A stretch of 64,000 bases of DNA, taken from assembly GCA_902729315.2 (NCBI GenBank), contig LR746269.1:5053501-5117500 (forward strand). The letters run 5' to 3'. The translations under genes were made by a program, and so were the position numbers. This document shows positions 26,301 to 37,321 of the stretch, in pieces. The notes under the pieces are model-generated. The model was given only the letters and a program-made list of their open reading frames with translations, had not been told where the DNA came from and made no database searches. Source of the DNA: Spirodela intermedia. Its lineage: Eukaryota > Streptophyta > Magnoliopsida > Alismatales > Araceae. Position 1 is the first letter of the stretch, and the number at the start of each line of letters is the position of its first letter.

Positions 26301-29300
26301 TGCAGCCATCTATTACGACTATTGACTGACTCAAAGATCCACGGAATCCATATAATTTATCCTTGTTTTGTGCAATCTTTGGGTTAATCAGCAAAGATTT
26401 TTATGATTATTTCTAGTTGTATTTTTTGTTCTGAGACTTGGCTGTGATGTTTCGGATTCATGTATGGAAAGCTTAACTGTGAGTATTGCTAGTGAAATGC
26501 TCTGAATTCTGTTGGTAAGCTTTTCGGGCCAATATTTCAACTGAAAAAGCTTGATTTTTTCCGGACATTTTTTGGTCCAAACACTATCATTTGTAAGGAG
26601 TAATTAAATATCTGACTCATTATCCTAATGCCTCCTATTTTTAATGAATTTGAACAAGTGTCTAGAACCCTACATTATTTGTTATTATCAGGAATGTTAC
26701 TCTTCAGCAAAGTTGGTCCCACGTGCCTAGCGGTAAGGAAGCTGTGACGGCACTGGCAGTGCTGCAAGAATCTTATGTCTGTCTTTCCCATTCTAGTTCC
26801 ATGGAGAGGAAAAATTACCATCCCTTCTAAGAAGGGAATAGTGAAAAATGCGACTAAGATTTCATAAGTTCTTGTATCTATCATGGACCATTAGCATTTA
26901 TCATTCAACGGCTGAGTTCATGTCCACTTTTATGTTTGGATCCATCCAAGAGTACCTGTACTTTAATTCTGGATATCATTTCAAGTCATTATAGACGAAA
27001 ATGACTCTACGTAAGGTTGTGCAAACATTTTGTCGTCTTATTTCTTTCCTGTTTTGTGTTTGGATGCATCCTATGCTTTTGATTCTTCCTCATCCTTTAT
27101 GAGTTAGCTATAGAACTTATTGTTGGTTGAACAGGATATACTAAGAGAGTCCCAGGATCACGAGCTTGCAAATTGCATCTCTCGTTTCTTGAATTGTTTC
27201 CTTGGTACGGTTTCACCTGGTGACTCTAAAGGAAGATCGTCCAAGTTGATGGTGAAAAGCCAGATGAAGGTACATGAGCGAAATTATCTGATGTTTATTT
27301 GTTTTATTATTTTAATCTTTATTGAATTCTGTGTAGGATTTTCATGAATTGTTTTATAGTGCAGCCACTTTTTCGTATTTAAACTGAATTACATTCAGAG
27401 TACGCAGTTTTCTTTCAAATTTTTTTTTTTGTGGGTGGATGGATTGAATTCCTTGTATCAGTCTAACTAGTCTGTTTACATGCCAGTCAATCTTGTTATT
27501 ACAGTGACTAGTGATACACAGAAGTTGTAAGTCACATGTAGGAAGTTTGGGGTGGTTGAAACAGGCTGTATAGGTACCATTTACCTTCTTGGGTAGCTCT
27601 ATTTTCTGTGATTGGAACCTTATCGACATTACTTCTGTGCATCTTCTAGCATAGTCAACTGATCCTGGTTGTATGGTTATTAAAACCAATATTTTGTTAG
27701 TAAAATACGTGTATCCCTATTGATCTCGGCTTGCTGTGTTTAAATGTAACTTGTGTAATAATTTGCAAGATAACTCCATAAGTGGTACTTATTTGTTGCT
27801 GTGGCCCTCCTAATAGGTCGGGATCACGATTATTCGAGTGGCCAGACCCTCAAAGCTGCTTATTGTGGGTCATTTATGTTTAATTTCTCGTAAATGCACT
27901 TTCTATTGTTTAATGATTACATAGCACTATCCACTTGAGATTAAAGGGTCAACGCCGATCTAACTTACATAAATGACATAGAAGCAAAGACGTCATCTGA
28001 CTTTTATATATGCTTCTGTAAGCACTATTTATGTTTTTAATTTTAGTTCTCTGTAAAGTTTAGCTGGAGCTAGAGCACGCTTTTGGATTTCCTCCTGATC
28101 TAAATCGTGATGCATTATTGTTCTTTTGATGTGTTCATGGTTCTTAAGGAGCAGGCGGGGCACCAATTGCCTCAGAGGTCATCAGGGGGAAAAAATTGGA
28201 ACAATAGAAAGTCTCAGGCGTGTTATATGCAGATTACCTCAGAAGGACTCTGGTTCTCGATTCAGGAATTCGCCAAATTTAAATATCAGGTATTTGTGCA
28301 TCGATTGTCTAGAAAATCATGACTTCTTTTCCATGTATGCCAGTTTATACTGATACGAGATTCTTTCTCACAGTTTGAATTGCCAGAGGATTCAAAGTCT
28401 TGCATTAAAAAGTTTTCTGTGATCCGTAATCTATGCCAAAAGGTCAGGTCTTATATCTCTCTCCCTTTTTACGCATATAACTTTTTTGTGATCTTAAATG
28501 AAATCTGTATAGTTTAGCTGTCGCACAGTAAGTCATCTTGGCTTTTCCAGTTTCCCTGTTTCCACACGTCTCTTCTGGAACCCTTTTTTCTTTTTACCCT
28601 CTAAACTCGGAAGATGCTGATGGATCATGCAGTTGACCTGCAGATGATATAATGTTTAACCCCCTGTTATCCATCGTTGATGAACTGCATAATCGAACTG
28701 GTTTGGTTCTTCACTGAAGCATCAGAAAGGCCAGTAAACACTAGGATCTTCCGTTTAGGGTCTAATGAAGACCTGAAAAAATAATGCTTCATTATTAAAC
28801 AGTGCATCCTGGTCACTTTCATCTGTATATGGATGCGTAATGCTTCCTTATTGAGTAATTTCCGGCATTATCTTAGATTACCTCGGCTTAATGACAATAT
28901 CTTAGATTACATATCAATGAGGGGGGGGGGGGGGGACTTAACTGGTCCATGCTTCTGAGCTTTGCAGGTTGGGATATCCATTGCAGCACGGAAATACGAC
29001 CTTGAAGCTGAAATGCCCTTCCAAACTTCGGATATTTTAAATCTCCAACCTGTAGTGAAGCATTCTGTCCCTGCCTGTTCCGAGGCCAGAGATCTCATGG
29101 AATCGGGGAAGCTTCGGTTAGCAGAGGTATGTAAATAAACTGATGAAGCATATCTCTATAAGCATTAGGGTAGATATTATCCAGCAGATGCCTGAGTGTG
29201 TGATACTCCTCTGCAGGGAATGCTTAATGAGGCATACACTCTATTTTCAGAGGCCTTCTTGATACTTCAGCAAGTGAGATACCAATTCCGCTGTCCGCCC

Positions 29301-32300
29301 TTGAATCCATACATTTTAATTGCTCTTGCCCTGATCATCCATGAATTGCAGGTTACAGGTCCCATGCATAGGGAGGTTGCCAATTGTTGCAGGTAATCAT
29401 CACACATGCCTGAATCTGTGTTTATCTTTCTTTCTTTTCGGTCTTGGTATTAATCTAGCGTCTTATTCTCAATTCAGTATCATCTCGTCCAATTCAGTCA
29501 CATAGGTTCCATTGCATGATGTATCAGTTTGGATCATGACCCATATCATCTGGTATCAGTTTGGGTCGACCAATTCAAAAAGACATGCTTCCATGAACTA
29601 AAAAAGGGAAGAAAAATCCGATTCGACAAGGATTTCTTCATGCCTAGGTTATCTGGTTATGTTATCCCCAGTTATTTTTGTTCTGAGAATGTTGTGTGGA
29701 ACGCTGTTTGTGATCGTAAGCTGTATCCCATGAATATATATTCAGGTGGATCCAGCGGTTGGCGAAGTTTTTCCAACCTGCTGCCTTTTTGTCAGGCGGT
29801 CTCCTGTACCTGAGCAGTGTATAACCTAGACGAGTAAAGACCAGCAGGCAAATGTTGAATGTGTGGATTTTGAGCAGATGTAATAGGAACAACTGCAAGT
29901 ATTGCCCTGATGAACAGGTTAGCAGGGCATACGATTTTCTGTAGGGCTAGGGACGAAGTAATCTTGGAGAGCCTACTCTGTTTCTTGGCAAAGATTATCA
30001 GTTACATCAAGACCCGAAACTAAACAGGCCATGGGGTTCGGGTCTCCTATCTGGATTAGGTTTGTGGCTAGATTAGGGCCAGATTAGCCGTAAGTCAGCT
30101 ATCTGGGTCAGATCAAAATCCTTGGGGTCAAATGTCTGTTTCGTTCCTCTTTATCTTCACATCATTACCTTATGGGAGTTGATATCTGGATATCTGATCT
30201 CCTAGGTGAGAAGTATCAGTAAATAAATATAGGAACAAAATCCCTCATCCGGATATATGTCACTATTTATCTCTGGACCAATGAAAGGACTGCCATCTTA
30301 CATTAATATTGCGTATTATTGCAGATAAAACCCAATGAATCTTGCTTTTTTGGGTGCATCTAGACTTGCTAATTCCTTATTAATGGCGTATTCCACCGCT
30401 TTTGTGCTTCCAAACAAACTAGTTCCCTCCTCTCCCGTTATATGTCCAGCCATTAGGATCAGAAACCTTGGAATGGCGGGCGTTTTCTAATTTCGGATGA
30501 TTTAAAACGGAAAATAATATTGCCAATCTCGTGATCGTCTCAACCTTTCAGGTACCTCGCGATGGTTCTGTACCATGCGGGTGATATGGCTGGAGCGATC
30601 ATGCAGCAGCACAAGGAGCTAATTATAAACGAGAGATGCCTTGGTCTGGATCATCCGGATACTGCCCATAGGTATATATACCCTCCATATTTCTTTCATA
30701 GACCCACAATCTTTCTAAACCTCGTGTCAACCCATCGTTGACTTATTTATTTTTGCTTTTTTTCTTTTTTCTTTTTTTTTACAGCTACGGTAACATGGCT
30801 CTTTTCTATCATGGCCTCAACCAAACAGAGCTTGCTCTCCGTCACATGTCCCGAACCATGCTCTTGCTGAGCGTATCCTCTGGGCCCGACCATCCTGATG
30901 TTGCTGCAACCTTCATAAATGTGGCCATGATGTTCCAGGATATAGGGAAGATGAATACTGCCCTCAGGTATTTGCAAGAAGCCTTGAAAAAGAACGAACG
31001 GCTTCTGGGCCAGGATCATATTCAGACCGCAGTATGCTACCATGCTCTCGCTATCGCGTTCAACTGTATGGGCGCCTACAAGCTCTCCCTTCAGGCATGC
31101 TCCTCGTACCCATACGATGCTTGGATTCTTCTGGGAAGTTACAGGATCTGGCTGCTAATGGGTTTACCCTCATTGTGACAGCACGAGAAGAAAACTTATG
31201 ATATACTCGTCAGACAGCTCGGAGAGGATGATCCAAGAACACGTGACTCTGACAATTGGTTAAAAACATTTAAGATGCGAGATCTTCAGGTGAGGTCTTC
31301 TGGGTGTTGACTTTTTGCTTATCCATGCGCGTTGCCAATCTTTTGATGAAGTTTTTGTCTCAACTGAGGAGCCGGAGACTGTCTTTCTTCATTCCTCTCC
31401 AATCAAGAAGTGTTTTTTTAATTTTTATTGGATGTTTTTTCTTGACGAATCGTGAGAGGATAACTGTGATTATCAGTAATTTTTTATAATTTTTGCCTGG
31501 TAAATTACTTTTTGTTTTTAATAAATTTGCTATCCATGTTCTGTCCTAATCTGGATAACTTATTCATTTTAGAATAAAATTTTAAGTCAAAATTCTTGTG
31601 GCTCGATCGTCTTCATTAATCTGGATTATATTTCCTTGATAAACCTTGTAATGTTCTTTACCATGAAACCCAATTGCAAAGATCAGTTTTTTGGAAAAGA
31701 ACTGGCCAGTATGCATGAATGAGATTATGAAGGGAGATTGTTCTGGCTCAACCCAAGAGAAAACAAACTTCTTTCTCGAGAAATTAATTGCTCCAAGAAC
31801 AAGATGTTTGGCTTTAACTGATCTACATTTTGCCCTAGCAGGCAACTGCGCAGAAGCAAAAGGGGCAGCCGGTGGACTCAGCTTCTGCCCAGAAAGCCAT
31901 CGACATCTTAAAAGTGATCATCTCATCTTCTTCTGTTAAAATCTGGCTTTGTTACTGACTGAATGAAGCCAAATTATTTCCTCCGCAGGCTAATCCTGAC
32001 CTGCTCCAGGCAGTCCAGGCTGCGGCCGCAGGAACCACCAACGCCAGTGCCGCCTCGATCAACAAGTCCATCAGCGCGGCAGTCGTGGGGGAGGCCATCC
32101 CCCGCGGCAGGGGAGTTGACGAGCGGGCCGCCCGTGCCGCCGCCGAGATCCGGAAGAAGGCGGCGGCGAGGGGGCTCCTCGTGCGGCCCCACGGCGTCCC
32201 AGTCCAAGCCATGCCGCCACTCTCACAGCTCCTCAACATCATCAACAACAGCGCCAGAGCAGGCGGTGCCGCCGCTGCCGCAGAGAATCCTCAAGACGCC

Positions 32301-32471
32301 GAGCAAAATGCAGAGGGCAAGAAGGCTCCTCCGGCCCCTGAGAATGGAGTCCCCGGTCAAGAAGGCGGCGCCCCCACCAATAAACAAGAGGATGGCCTTC
32401 CTGTCGGATTGGGTGCTGGTCTGGGCTCTCTACAGAAGAAGCAGAAATTGAGACCGAAGGTCGCATCTTGA
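14360..32471 (+). CDS. FMT: FRIENDLY / clustered mitochondria (CLU) protein
   Basis: The family is a cytosolic RNA-binding protein needed for normal mitochondrial distribution and quality control; loss clusters mitochondria. I resolve 28 exons: 14360-14615, 15318-15379, 16662-16848, 16920-17051, 17213-17363, 18650-18843, 18920-19021, 20340-20475, 20640-20768, 20992-21346, 22709-22813, 23502-23620, 24430-24538, 24616-24708, 25146-25277, 25368-25538, 25626-25712, 27135-27269, 28149-28289, 28374-28442, 28968-29126, 29217-29273, 29352-29392, 30552-30671, 30785-31094, 31182-31289, 31842-31913, 31989-32471. They sum to 4,215 nt, 1,404 residues, the usual plant length. Domains: basic N-terminus (MAGKSNRGKNRGK), CLU-N ubiquitin-like region (~86-190), central CLU domain (~370-680, with GSELIGMQRDWNEELQ and DLMRVTPRDANYIGPQF), and TPR repeats (~1030-1220). 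The intron after exon 25 is GC-AG. Two introns contain long poly-G runs. Confidence 0.93.
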
Positions 32472-33820
32472 TCAGGTGAACGTTCAAAGTTTTGAGATCC
32501 CTCTCTCTCTCTCTCTACACCAGTCTGGCAATCTGGTTTCAGTTGCACCCATTTGAGCAAGTGGGTCCGGGAAATCCGTCGGCTTTTTTGGGGTTTGAAT
32601 AAGGCCGGCTCAGTAGGAATACTGAGGAACATCTGGGTTGGCAGTTGCCCGGTGATCGGCTCCTTGAGATTGCTGCTTGGTTTGGGTTCGCCATGGAGGA
32701 ATGCCCTGGCCGCCCACATTTCATGCAACGGAGATGAAGAAGAAGATGCCCTTTTCTATTCATTCTACAGTTGACTGCCTCGGGGAATCCCAGCCGCTGA
32801 ATTGTGTTTGACTTTTGGAATCGTTGTAAACCTCCAATAAGTTGGTGGGCCCATCTCTTGCATTCTACATTTGTAGTGTAGTATCTAGGACTCCTGGGCA
32901 GTAATTATTCATCAGCCCTTGTAGCTCCTCGTCTGATGCCCAGAAATACATCATAAGTCAACGCTTTTATTAATTTTGTTTTTATTTATTTCCTTTTTGC
33001 TCATTGTTTTCACATCCTCCTTTCTTCTTTTGTTTACTGGCAATAATCTTGATTGTTGACTGGAACCTAGTGGCGGTATGGTAATTAATTTACTGGAAAT
33101 GGTGGGAAAATATGAGTAGCAGGCGTTGACTTTGGTACCAAGAAATTCAATCTAAGACATTCCTCGGAGACTTTGACGAAGCAGGGCCTCCATTGGATAA
33201 TCAAATGTTGGTTGGATAATCATTACTCAGCTTTTCTACGAAGAGCTGCAGTGACAGAACTAGATGGGCCGGCTTAATCAGGCCCGGAAGTTCGATACGG
33301 TATATTGGGCTTAGCGGGCTTATCACAACCCGAAGGGGGCGAACCATCGGGAGATAACCCACCTTCTAGCCCAACCCGTGCTAGAGTTGGCCCAATACCG
33401 GGGAATAAAGACAATACAACCTTTTCGGCGCCTAGAGGGCCCGAGTTGGAATCGGTCCTTCATGGCTCTTTTTGTTAAAGTACGAAAATGCCCTCTGAAT
33501 GGGACGCTTTTTACTGCAAGGTTTTTCTGTTGCCGAATCCGATTCCGAACAAAAACCACTCACAGACTAGCACGTGGCGCACGCGGCAGCACTCGTCTTG
33601 TCCAAACTTCTCTCTAACTCTCTCTCTCTCTCTCTCTCAGTCAGGTGGAGAATGGAAGGAATAAAGTGTCGATCTTTGGCAAAGGAGAGAAATGCTAATC
33701 CCCCCACCCGCGAGCCCTTTAGAGGTTTACCTTTTACTTTACGAGAAGAACCTACCGTGCTTACGCTGCCATCTACTGCCGCCCTTCGTTTTTCTTGCCT
33801 TGTCCATCGTTTCTCTCTCT
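32472..33820. other. Intergenic region: FRIENDLY 3' UTR and MCTP promoter
   Basis: The first ~480 bp look like the 3' UTR of FRIENDLY. The remainder is promoter DNA of the MCTP gene, with site II elements (33,266-33,394) and a CT microsatellite at about 33,612-33,639. No further gene is recognised. Confidence 0.55.
33266..33394. promoter_or_regulatory. Cluster of TGGGCC/TGGGCT (site II-type) elements
   Basis: TGGGCC at 33,266, TGGGCT at 33,306, AGCCCA at 33,368 and GGCCCA at 33,389 lie within 130 bp. Such elements bind TCP factors in many plant housekeeping promoters. They are about 650-780 bp before the MCTP start codon, so which gene they serve is uncertain. Confidence 0.4.
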
Positions 33821-33828
33821 AAACCCTA
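33821..33828 (+). promoter_or_regulatory. Telo-box (AAACCCTA) before the MCTP gene
   Basis: AAACCCTA follows a short CT run, 220 bp before the MCTP start codon. It probably lies at or near the transcription start. Confidence 0.45.
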
Positions 33829-33882
33829 ACTGAGGGCCGCGTTCTGCGACAGCGGAGCACGCACAGGGAGGGGTGCCTCGCT

Positions 33883-34044
33883 ATGGAAAGGAGCTCTCTT
33901 TTCTCCCCACGGAGGAGGAGGGAAGAATCGGCCCGGGTTCAGGGATTCTCTTTGCTTCAGAATCAGTCCAGGGGTTCCTTGCAAGGCGCCGCTTCCCCCG
34001 CTTCCTTGCAGCTTCCGGCGGCAAGGGAGAAAGGTGGAGGATGA
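33883..34044 (+). CDS. Upstream ORF overlapping the MCTP start codon
   Basis: An ATG at 33,883 opens a 53-codon frame (MERSSLFSPRRRRE... ending EKGGG) whose TGA at 34,042-34,044 overlaps the MCTP ATG at 34,041 as ATGA. It is the first ATG after the putative leader start near 33,820. If it is in the mRNA, ribosomes would have to leak past it or reinitiate to make the MCTP protein. Peptide function is not implied. Confidence 0.4.
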   Translation: MERSSLFSPRRRREESARVQGFSLLQNQSRGSLQGAASPASLQLPAAREKGGG

Positions 34045-36644
34045 GACTGGTGGCGGAGGTCGTGGAAGCCCCTGATCTTCCCCTCAAGGACGGAGAGGGC
34101 TCCGCCATCCCCTTCCCAGAGGTTCACACTTCTCCCGAACGTCACCACTCTCCGCCGCAGGCACCGGCGGCGCCGCCGGAAGTGAAGAAGCTCGAGACCG
34201 CCCAGCGGGTAGACAGGCAGCAGGTACCGTTAACGATGCTCCACCAGCAAACCTCCCATGGCGCTCCGCAGGAAGAAGAGTTCAAGCTGAAGGACACGAA
34301 CCCGCAGCTGGGGGAGCGGTGGCCGGGCGGCGGCGCCAGCGGGTGGATGGGTGGCGCCGGCGGATGGTTCGCCGGCGGCAGCGACAAGCTGACCAGCACC
34401 TACGATCTTGTGGAGCAGACCTACTACCTCTACGTTCGCGTGGTGAAGGCCAAGGAGCTGCCCACTAGCCCCGTCACCGGGGGCTGCGACCCCTACGTGG
34501 AGGTCAAACTGGGGAACTACAGGGGCACTACGAGGCACCTGGAGAAGAAGGTCAATCCGGAGTGGAACCAGGTCTTCGCCTTCTCCAAGGACCGGATCCA
34601 GTCGTCAACGCTGGAGGTGTTCGTCAAGGACCGGGAGATGGTGGGGCGCGATGACTTCCTCGGTCGCGTGGCCTTTGACCTCAACGAGGTCCCCACGCGG
34701 GTTCCCCCCGACAGCCCGCTGGCACCGCAATGGTACCGCCTGGAAGACCACCGCCGCCGGGAAGGAAAGCTGCGCGGGGAGGTGATGCTGGCGGTGTGGG
34801 TCGGCACGCAGGCGGACGAGGCCTTCCCGGAGGCGTGGCACGCCGACACCGCCGCCGTGCAGGGGGAGGGCGTGGTCAACGTCCGCTCCAAGGTCTACGT
34901 CTCCCCGAAGCTGTGGTACCTGCGGGTGAACGTCATCGAGGCGCAGGACGTGGAGCCCGCGGACCGGCGGCGGCGGGGGGTGGCGGAGCTGTTCGTGAAG
35001 GCGCAGGTGGGGAACCAGGTGCTTAAGACCCGGGCTTGCGGGGGCGCCACCGCCCCGCTGTGGAACGAGGACCTGGTTTTCGTGGCGGCGGAGCCGTTCG
35101 AGGAGCAGCTGGTGCTGACGGTAGAGGACCGTGTGCACACCGGCAAGGATGAGGTGCTGGGGAGGATCTCGCTACCGCTGGGGGGCTTCGAGCGGCGGCT
35201 GGACCACCGCCCGGTGGCGTCGCAGTGGTTCAACCTGGAGAAGTTCGGCTTCGGGGCGCTGGAGGGCGATCGTAGGAAGGAGCTCAAGTTCGCGAGCCGC
35301 GTGCACCTTCGGGTCTGCCTGGAGGGCGCTTACCACGTACTAGACGAAAGCACCATGTACATCAGCGACCAGCGCCCCACGGCGCGACAGCTGTGGAAGC
35401 CGCCCGTCGGCGTGTTGGAGGTCGGCATACTTGGCGCGCAGGGGCTGCTGCCCATGAAGGCCAGGGACGGGCGCGGCGCAGCCGACGCCTACTGCGTCGC
35501 CAAGTACGGGCAGAAGTGGGTCCGCACGAGGACCGTCATCGACAGCTTCAGTCCCCGCTGGAACGAGCAGTACACCTGGGAGGTCTACGACCCCTGCACC
35601 GTCCTCACCCTCGGGGTCTTCGACAACTGCAACCTCGGCGGCGGCGGCGGCGGCCCCGCCAGGGACGTGAGGGTGGGGAAGGTGAGGATCCGGCTGTCGA
35701 CGCTTGAGACGGACCGGATCTACACCCACTCCTACCCGCTCGTCGTGCTCCAGCCCTCCGGGGTGAAGAAGATGGGGGAGCTGCAGCTGGCGGTGCGCTT
35801 CACCTGCCTCTCCGTCGTCAACATGGTGCACCTGTACGGCCGGCCGCCGCTGCCCAAGATGCACTACGTCCACCCCTTCACGGTGAACCAGGTGGACAGC
35901 CTGCGGCACCAGGCGATGAGCATCGTGGCGGCGCGGCTGGGGCGGGCGGAGCCGCCGCTGAGGAAGGAGGTGGTGGAGTACATGCTCGACGCGGACTCCC
36001 ACATGTGGAGCATGCGGCGGAGCAAGGCCAACTTCTTCCGCATCATGTCGCTGCTCTCCGGGGCCGTCACCATGACCCGCTGGTTCGCCGACGTCTGTCA
36101 CTGGAAGAACCCCATCACCACCACGCTGGTGCACGCCCTCTTCCTCATCCTAGTCTGGTACCCGGAGCTGGTCCTCCCCACCGTCTTCCTCTACATGTTC
36201 CTCATCGGCCTCTGGAACTACCGCTTCCGGCCGCGCCACCCACCGCACATGGACACCCGCCTCTCGTGGGCCGACGTCGTCCACCCCGACGAGCTCGACG
36301 AGGAGTTTGACACCTTCCCGACGTCGCAACCGCAGGACGTGGTGCGGATGCGGTACGATCGCCTGCGCAGCGTCGCCGGCAGGATACAGACGGTCGTCGG
36401 CGACATGGCCACGCAGGGGGAGAGGCTGCAGTCGCTGCTGGGTTGGAGGGACCCGCGCGCCACCAGCCTGTTCATCGTCTTTTGCCTCTGCGCCGCCGTG
36501 ACCCTCTACGTGACGCCATTCCGGGTGGTGGCGCTCGCCGCCGGCCTGTACCACCTCCGCCACCCCAGGTTCCGCAGCAAGCTGCCCTCCGTTCCCAGTA
36601 ACTTCTTCAAGCGGTTGCCCTCAAGGATCGACAGCATGCTCTGA
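34041..36644 (+). CDS. Multiple C2 domain and transmembrane region protein (MCTP)
   Basis: Intronless, 867 residues from the ATG at 34,041. The frame stays open upstream, but only to a GTG, and MRLVAEVVEAPDL matches the normal N-terminus of four-C2 MCTPs. MCTPs tether ER to plasma membrane at plasmodesmata and regulate cell-to-cell movement of proteins such as FT (FTIP1, QUIRKY relatives). Domains: C2A stub (1-28), Pro/Glu linker (29-80), FKLKDTNPQLG with a Gly-rich stretch (81-113), KLTSTYDLVEQ (~115), C2B (~127-255), C2C (~291-408), C2D (~457-590) and a C-terminal PRT_C region with membrane segments at ~693-725 and ~807-839. Length falls between three-C2 members (~770-790) and four-C2 members (~1,000-1,080). 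Loop aspartates in C2B (GCDPYVEV, RDDFLG) are present. Codons are strongly GC-ending. I cannot name the Arabidopsis orthologue. Confidence 0.92.
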   Translation: MRLVAEVVEAPDLPLKDGEGSAIPFPEVHTSPERHHSPPQAPAAPPEVKKLETAQRVDRQQVPLTMLHQQTSHGAPQEEEFKLKDTNPQLGERWPGGGASGWMGGAGGWFAGGSDKLTSTYDLVEQTYYLYVRVVKAKELPTSPVTGGCDPYVEVKLGNYRGTTRHLEKKVNPEWNQVFAFSKDRIQSSTLEVFVKDREMVGRDDFLGRVAFDLNEVPTRVPPDSPLAPQWYRLEDHRRREGKLRGEVMLAVWVGTQADEAFPEAWHADTAAVQGEGVVNVRSKVYVSPKLWYLRVNVIEAQDVEPADRRRRGVAELFVKAQVGNQVLKTRACGGATAPLWNEDLVFVAAEPFEEQLVLTVEDRVHTGKDEVLGRISLPLGGFERRLDHRPVASQWFNLEKFGFGALEGDRRKELKFASRVHLRVCLEGAYHVLDESTMYISDQRPTARQLWKPPVGVLEVGILGAQGLLPMKARDGRGAADAYCVAKYGQKWVRTRTVIDSFSPRWNEQYTWEVYDPCTVLTLGVFDNCNLGGGGGGPARDVRVGKVRIRLSTLETDRIYTHSYPLVVLQPSGVKKMGELQLAVRFTCLSVVNMVHLYGRPPLPKMHYVHPFTVNQVDSLRHQAMSIVAARLGRAEPPLRKEVVEYMLDADSHMWSMRRSKANFFRIMSLLSGAVTMTRWFADVCHWKNPITTTLVHALFLILVWYPELVLPTVFLYMFLIGLWNYRFRPRHPPHMDTRLSWADVVHPDELDEEFDTFPTSQPQDVVRMRYDRLRSVAGRIQTVVGDMATQGERLQSLLGWRDPRATSLFIVFCLCAAVTLYVTPFRVVALAAGLYHLRHPRFRSKLPSVPSNFFKRLPSRIDSML

Positions 36645-37018
36645 TCAGTCCTTCCGCATCCCCTGTTTTCAAACTCCATTACATTTCAGTCGATTGATCC
36701 GCATGTTCATCCGAAAACAGCAAACCATTCCATTCTGGGATGGGAATCATTCGTTTCAAGAGAAAGCCCGCTGCGCAGGAGCCTCGGTAGAACTGAACCC
36801 ACCCGTCATCTGGGAACAGATTAGGGTTTTCTCTCACGTCGCGGCAGGGGAAAGCCTCGGCTGCTGCTCTGCGGGCTTCATTTCTTCGAGAAGCAGAGCC
36901 AGACGCGTTCACGTCTCAACGCAGGTGTGGTGTGATGAATCTGGACCGTCCGATCGCGTGAGGAAGCTGAAGTTCGTTTGGACCGTTGGATCAAAGGAGG
37001 GTGGCCCGAGGGGCATTA
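36645..37018. other. Intergenic region: MCTP 3' end and start of TBCC-gene promoter
   Basis: About 370 bp contain the MCTP 3' UTR and then GC-rich promoter-like DNA with two similar GACCGTCCGATC / GGACCGTTGGATC motifs near 36,943 and 36,979. No gene is recognised. Confidence 0.45.
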
Positions 37019-37056
37019 GGCCCAAAGTTATAGAAAAGAAGCATTTGAGTGGCCCA
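37019..37056. promoter_or_regulatory. Two GGCCCA (site II) elements before the TBCC-domain gene
   Basis: GGCCCA occurs at 37,019-37,024 and 37,051-37,056, about 270-300 bp before the ATG at 37,322, where plant site II elements usually sit relative to a promoter. Confidence 0.5.
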
Positions 37057-37321
37057 TTAATCCGGCCGCCCATTGAAGTGGCTTAGGATCGTGACACGTC
37101 AGCCGGCAGTGCGGTTACTTAATTACTCGCAGAGCACTTGGTAGGAGCTCGTCTCTTCACTCCCTCACAACCCTCCTCCGGCCGGTGGTCGAAGAAACCC
37201 TTCCTCCGGCGAAATCCTCCGTCCCGTTCCCCATCCCTACTCGCCCCATTCCGATCCTGCTCGTTCGCGGTGATCTCCTCCGACGGAGTCCACGGGGAGA
37301 ACGGAGGCACAGGGGGAAGAG

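Noticed and set aside
31952-32248. Minus-strand and alternate-frame ORFs near the end of FRIENDLY
   Set aside because: They are shadows of the GC-rich last exon, whose correct frame continues the conserved C-terminus.
33873-34040. N-terminal extension of the MCTP frame by 56 residues
   Set aside because: The frame is open but starts at GTG, with no ATG before 34,041, and the family N-terminus begins at MRLVAEVV.
34122-34160. GT...AG segment in the MCTP linker that could be an intron explaining the odd C2A
   Set aside because: It is only 39 nt, too short for a plant intron, and removing it does not restore the domain.
35340-36134. 264-codon minus-strand frame inside the MCTP gene
   Set aside because: It is the antisense shadow of a GC3-rich gene; the His/Val/Gln-rich composition is an artefact and the plus-strand protein is clear.
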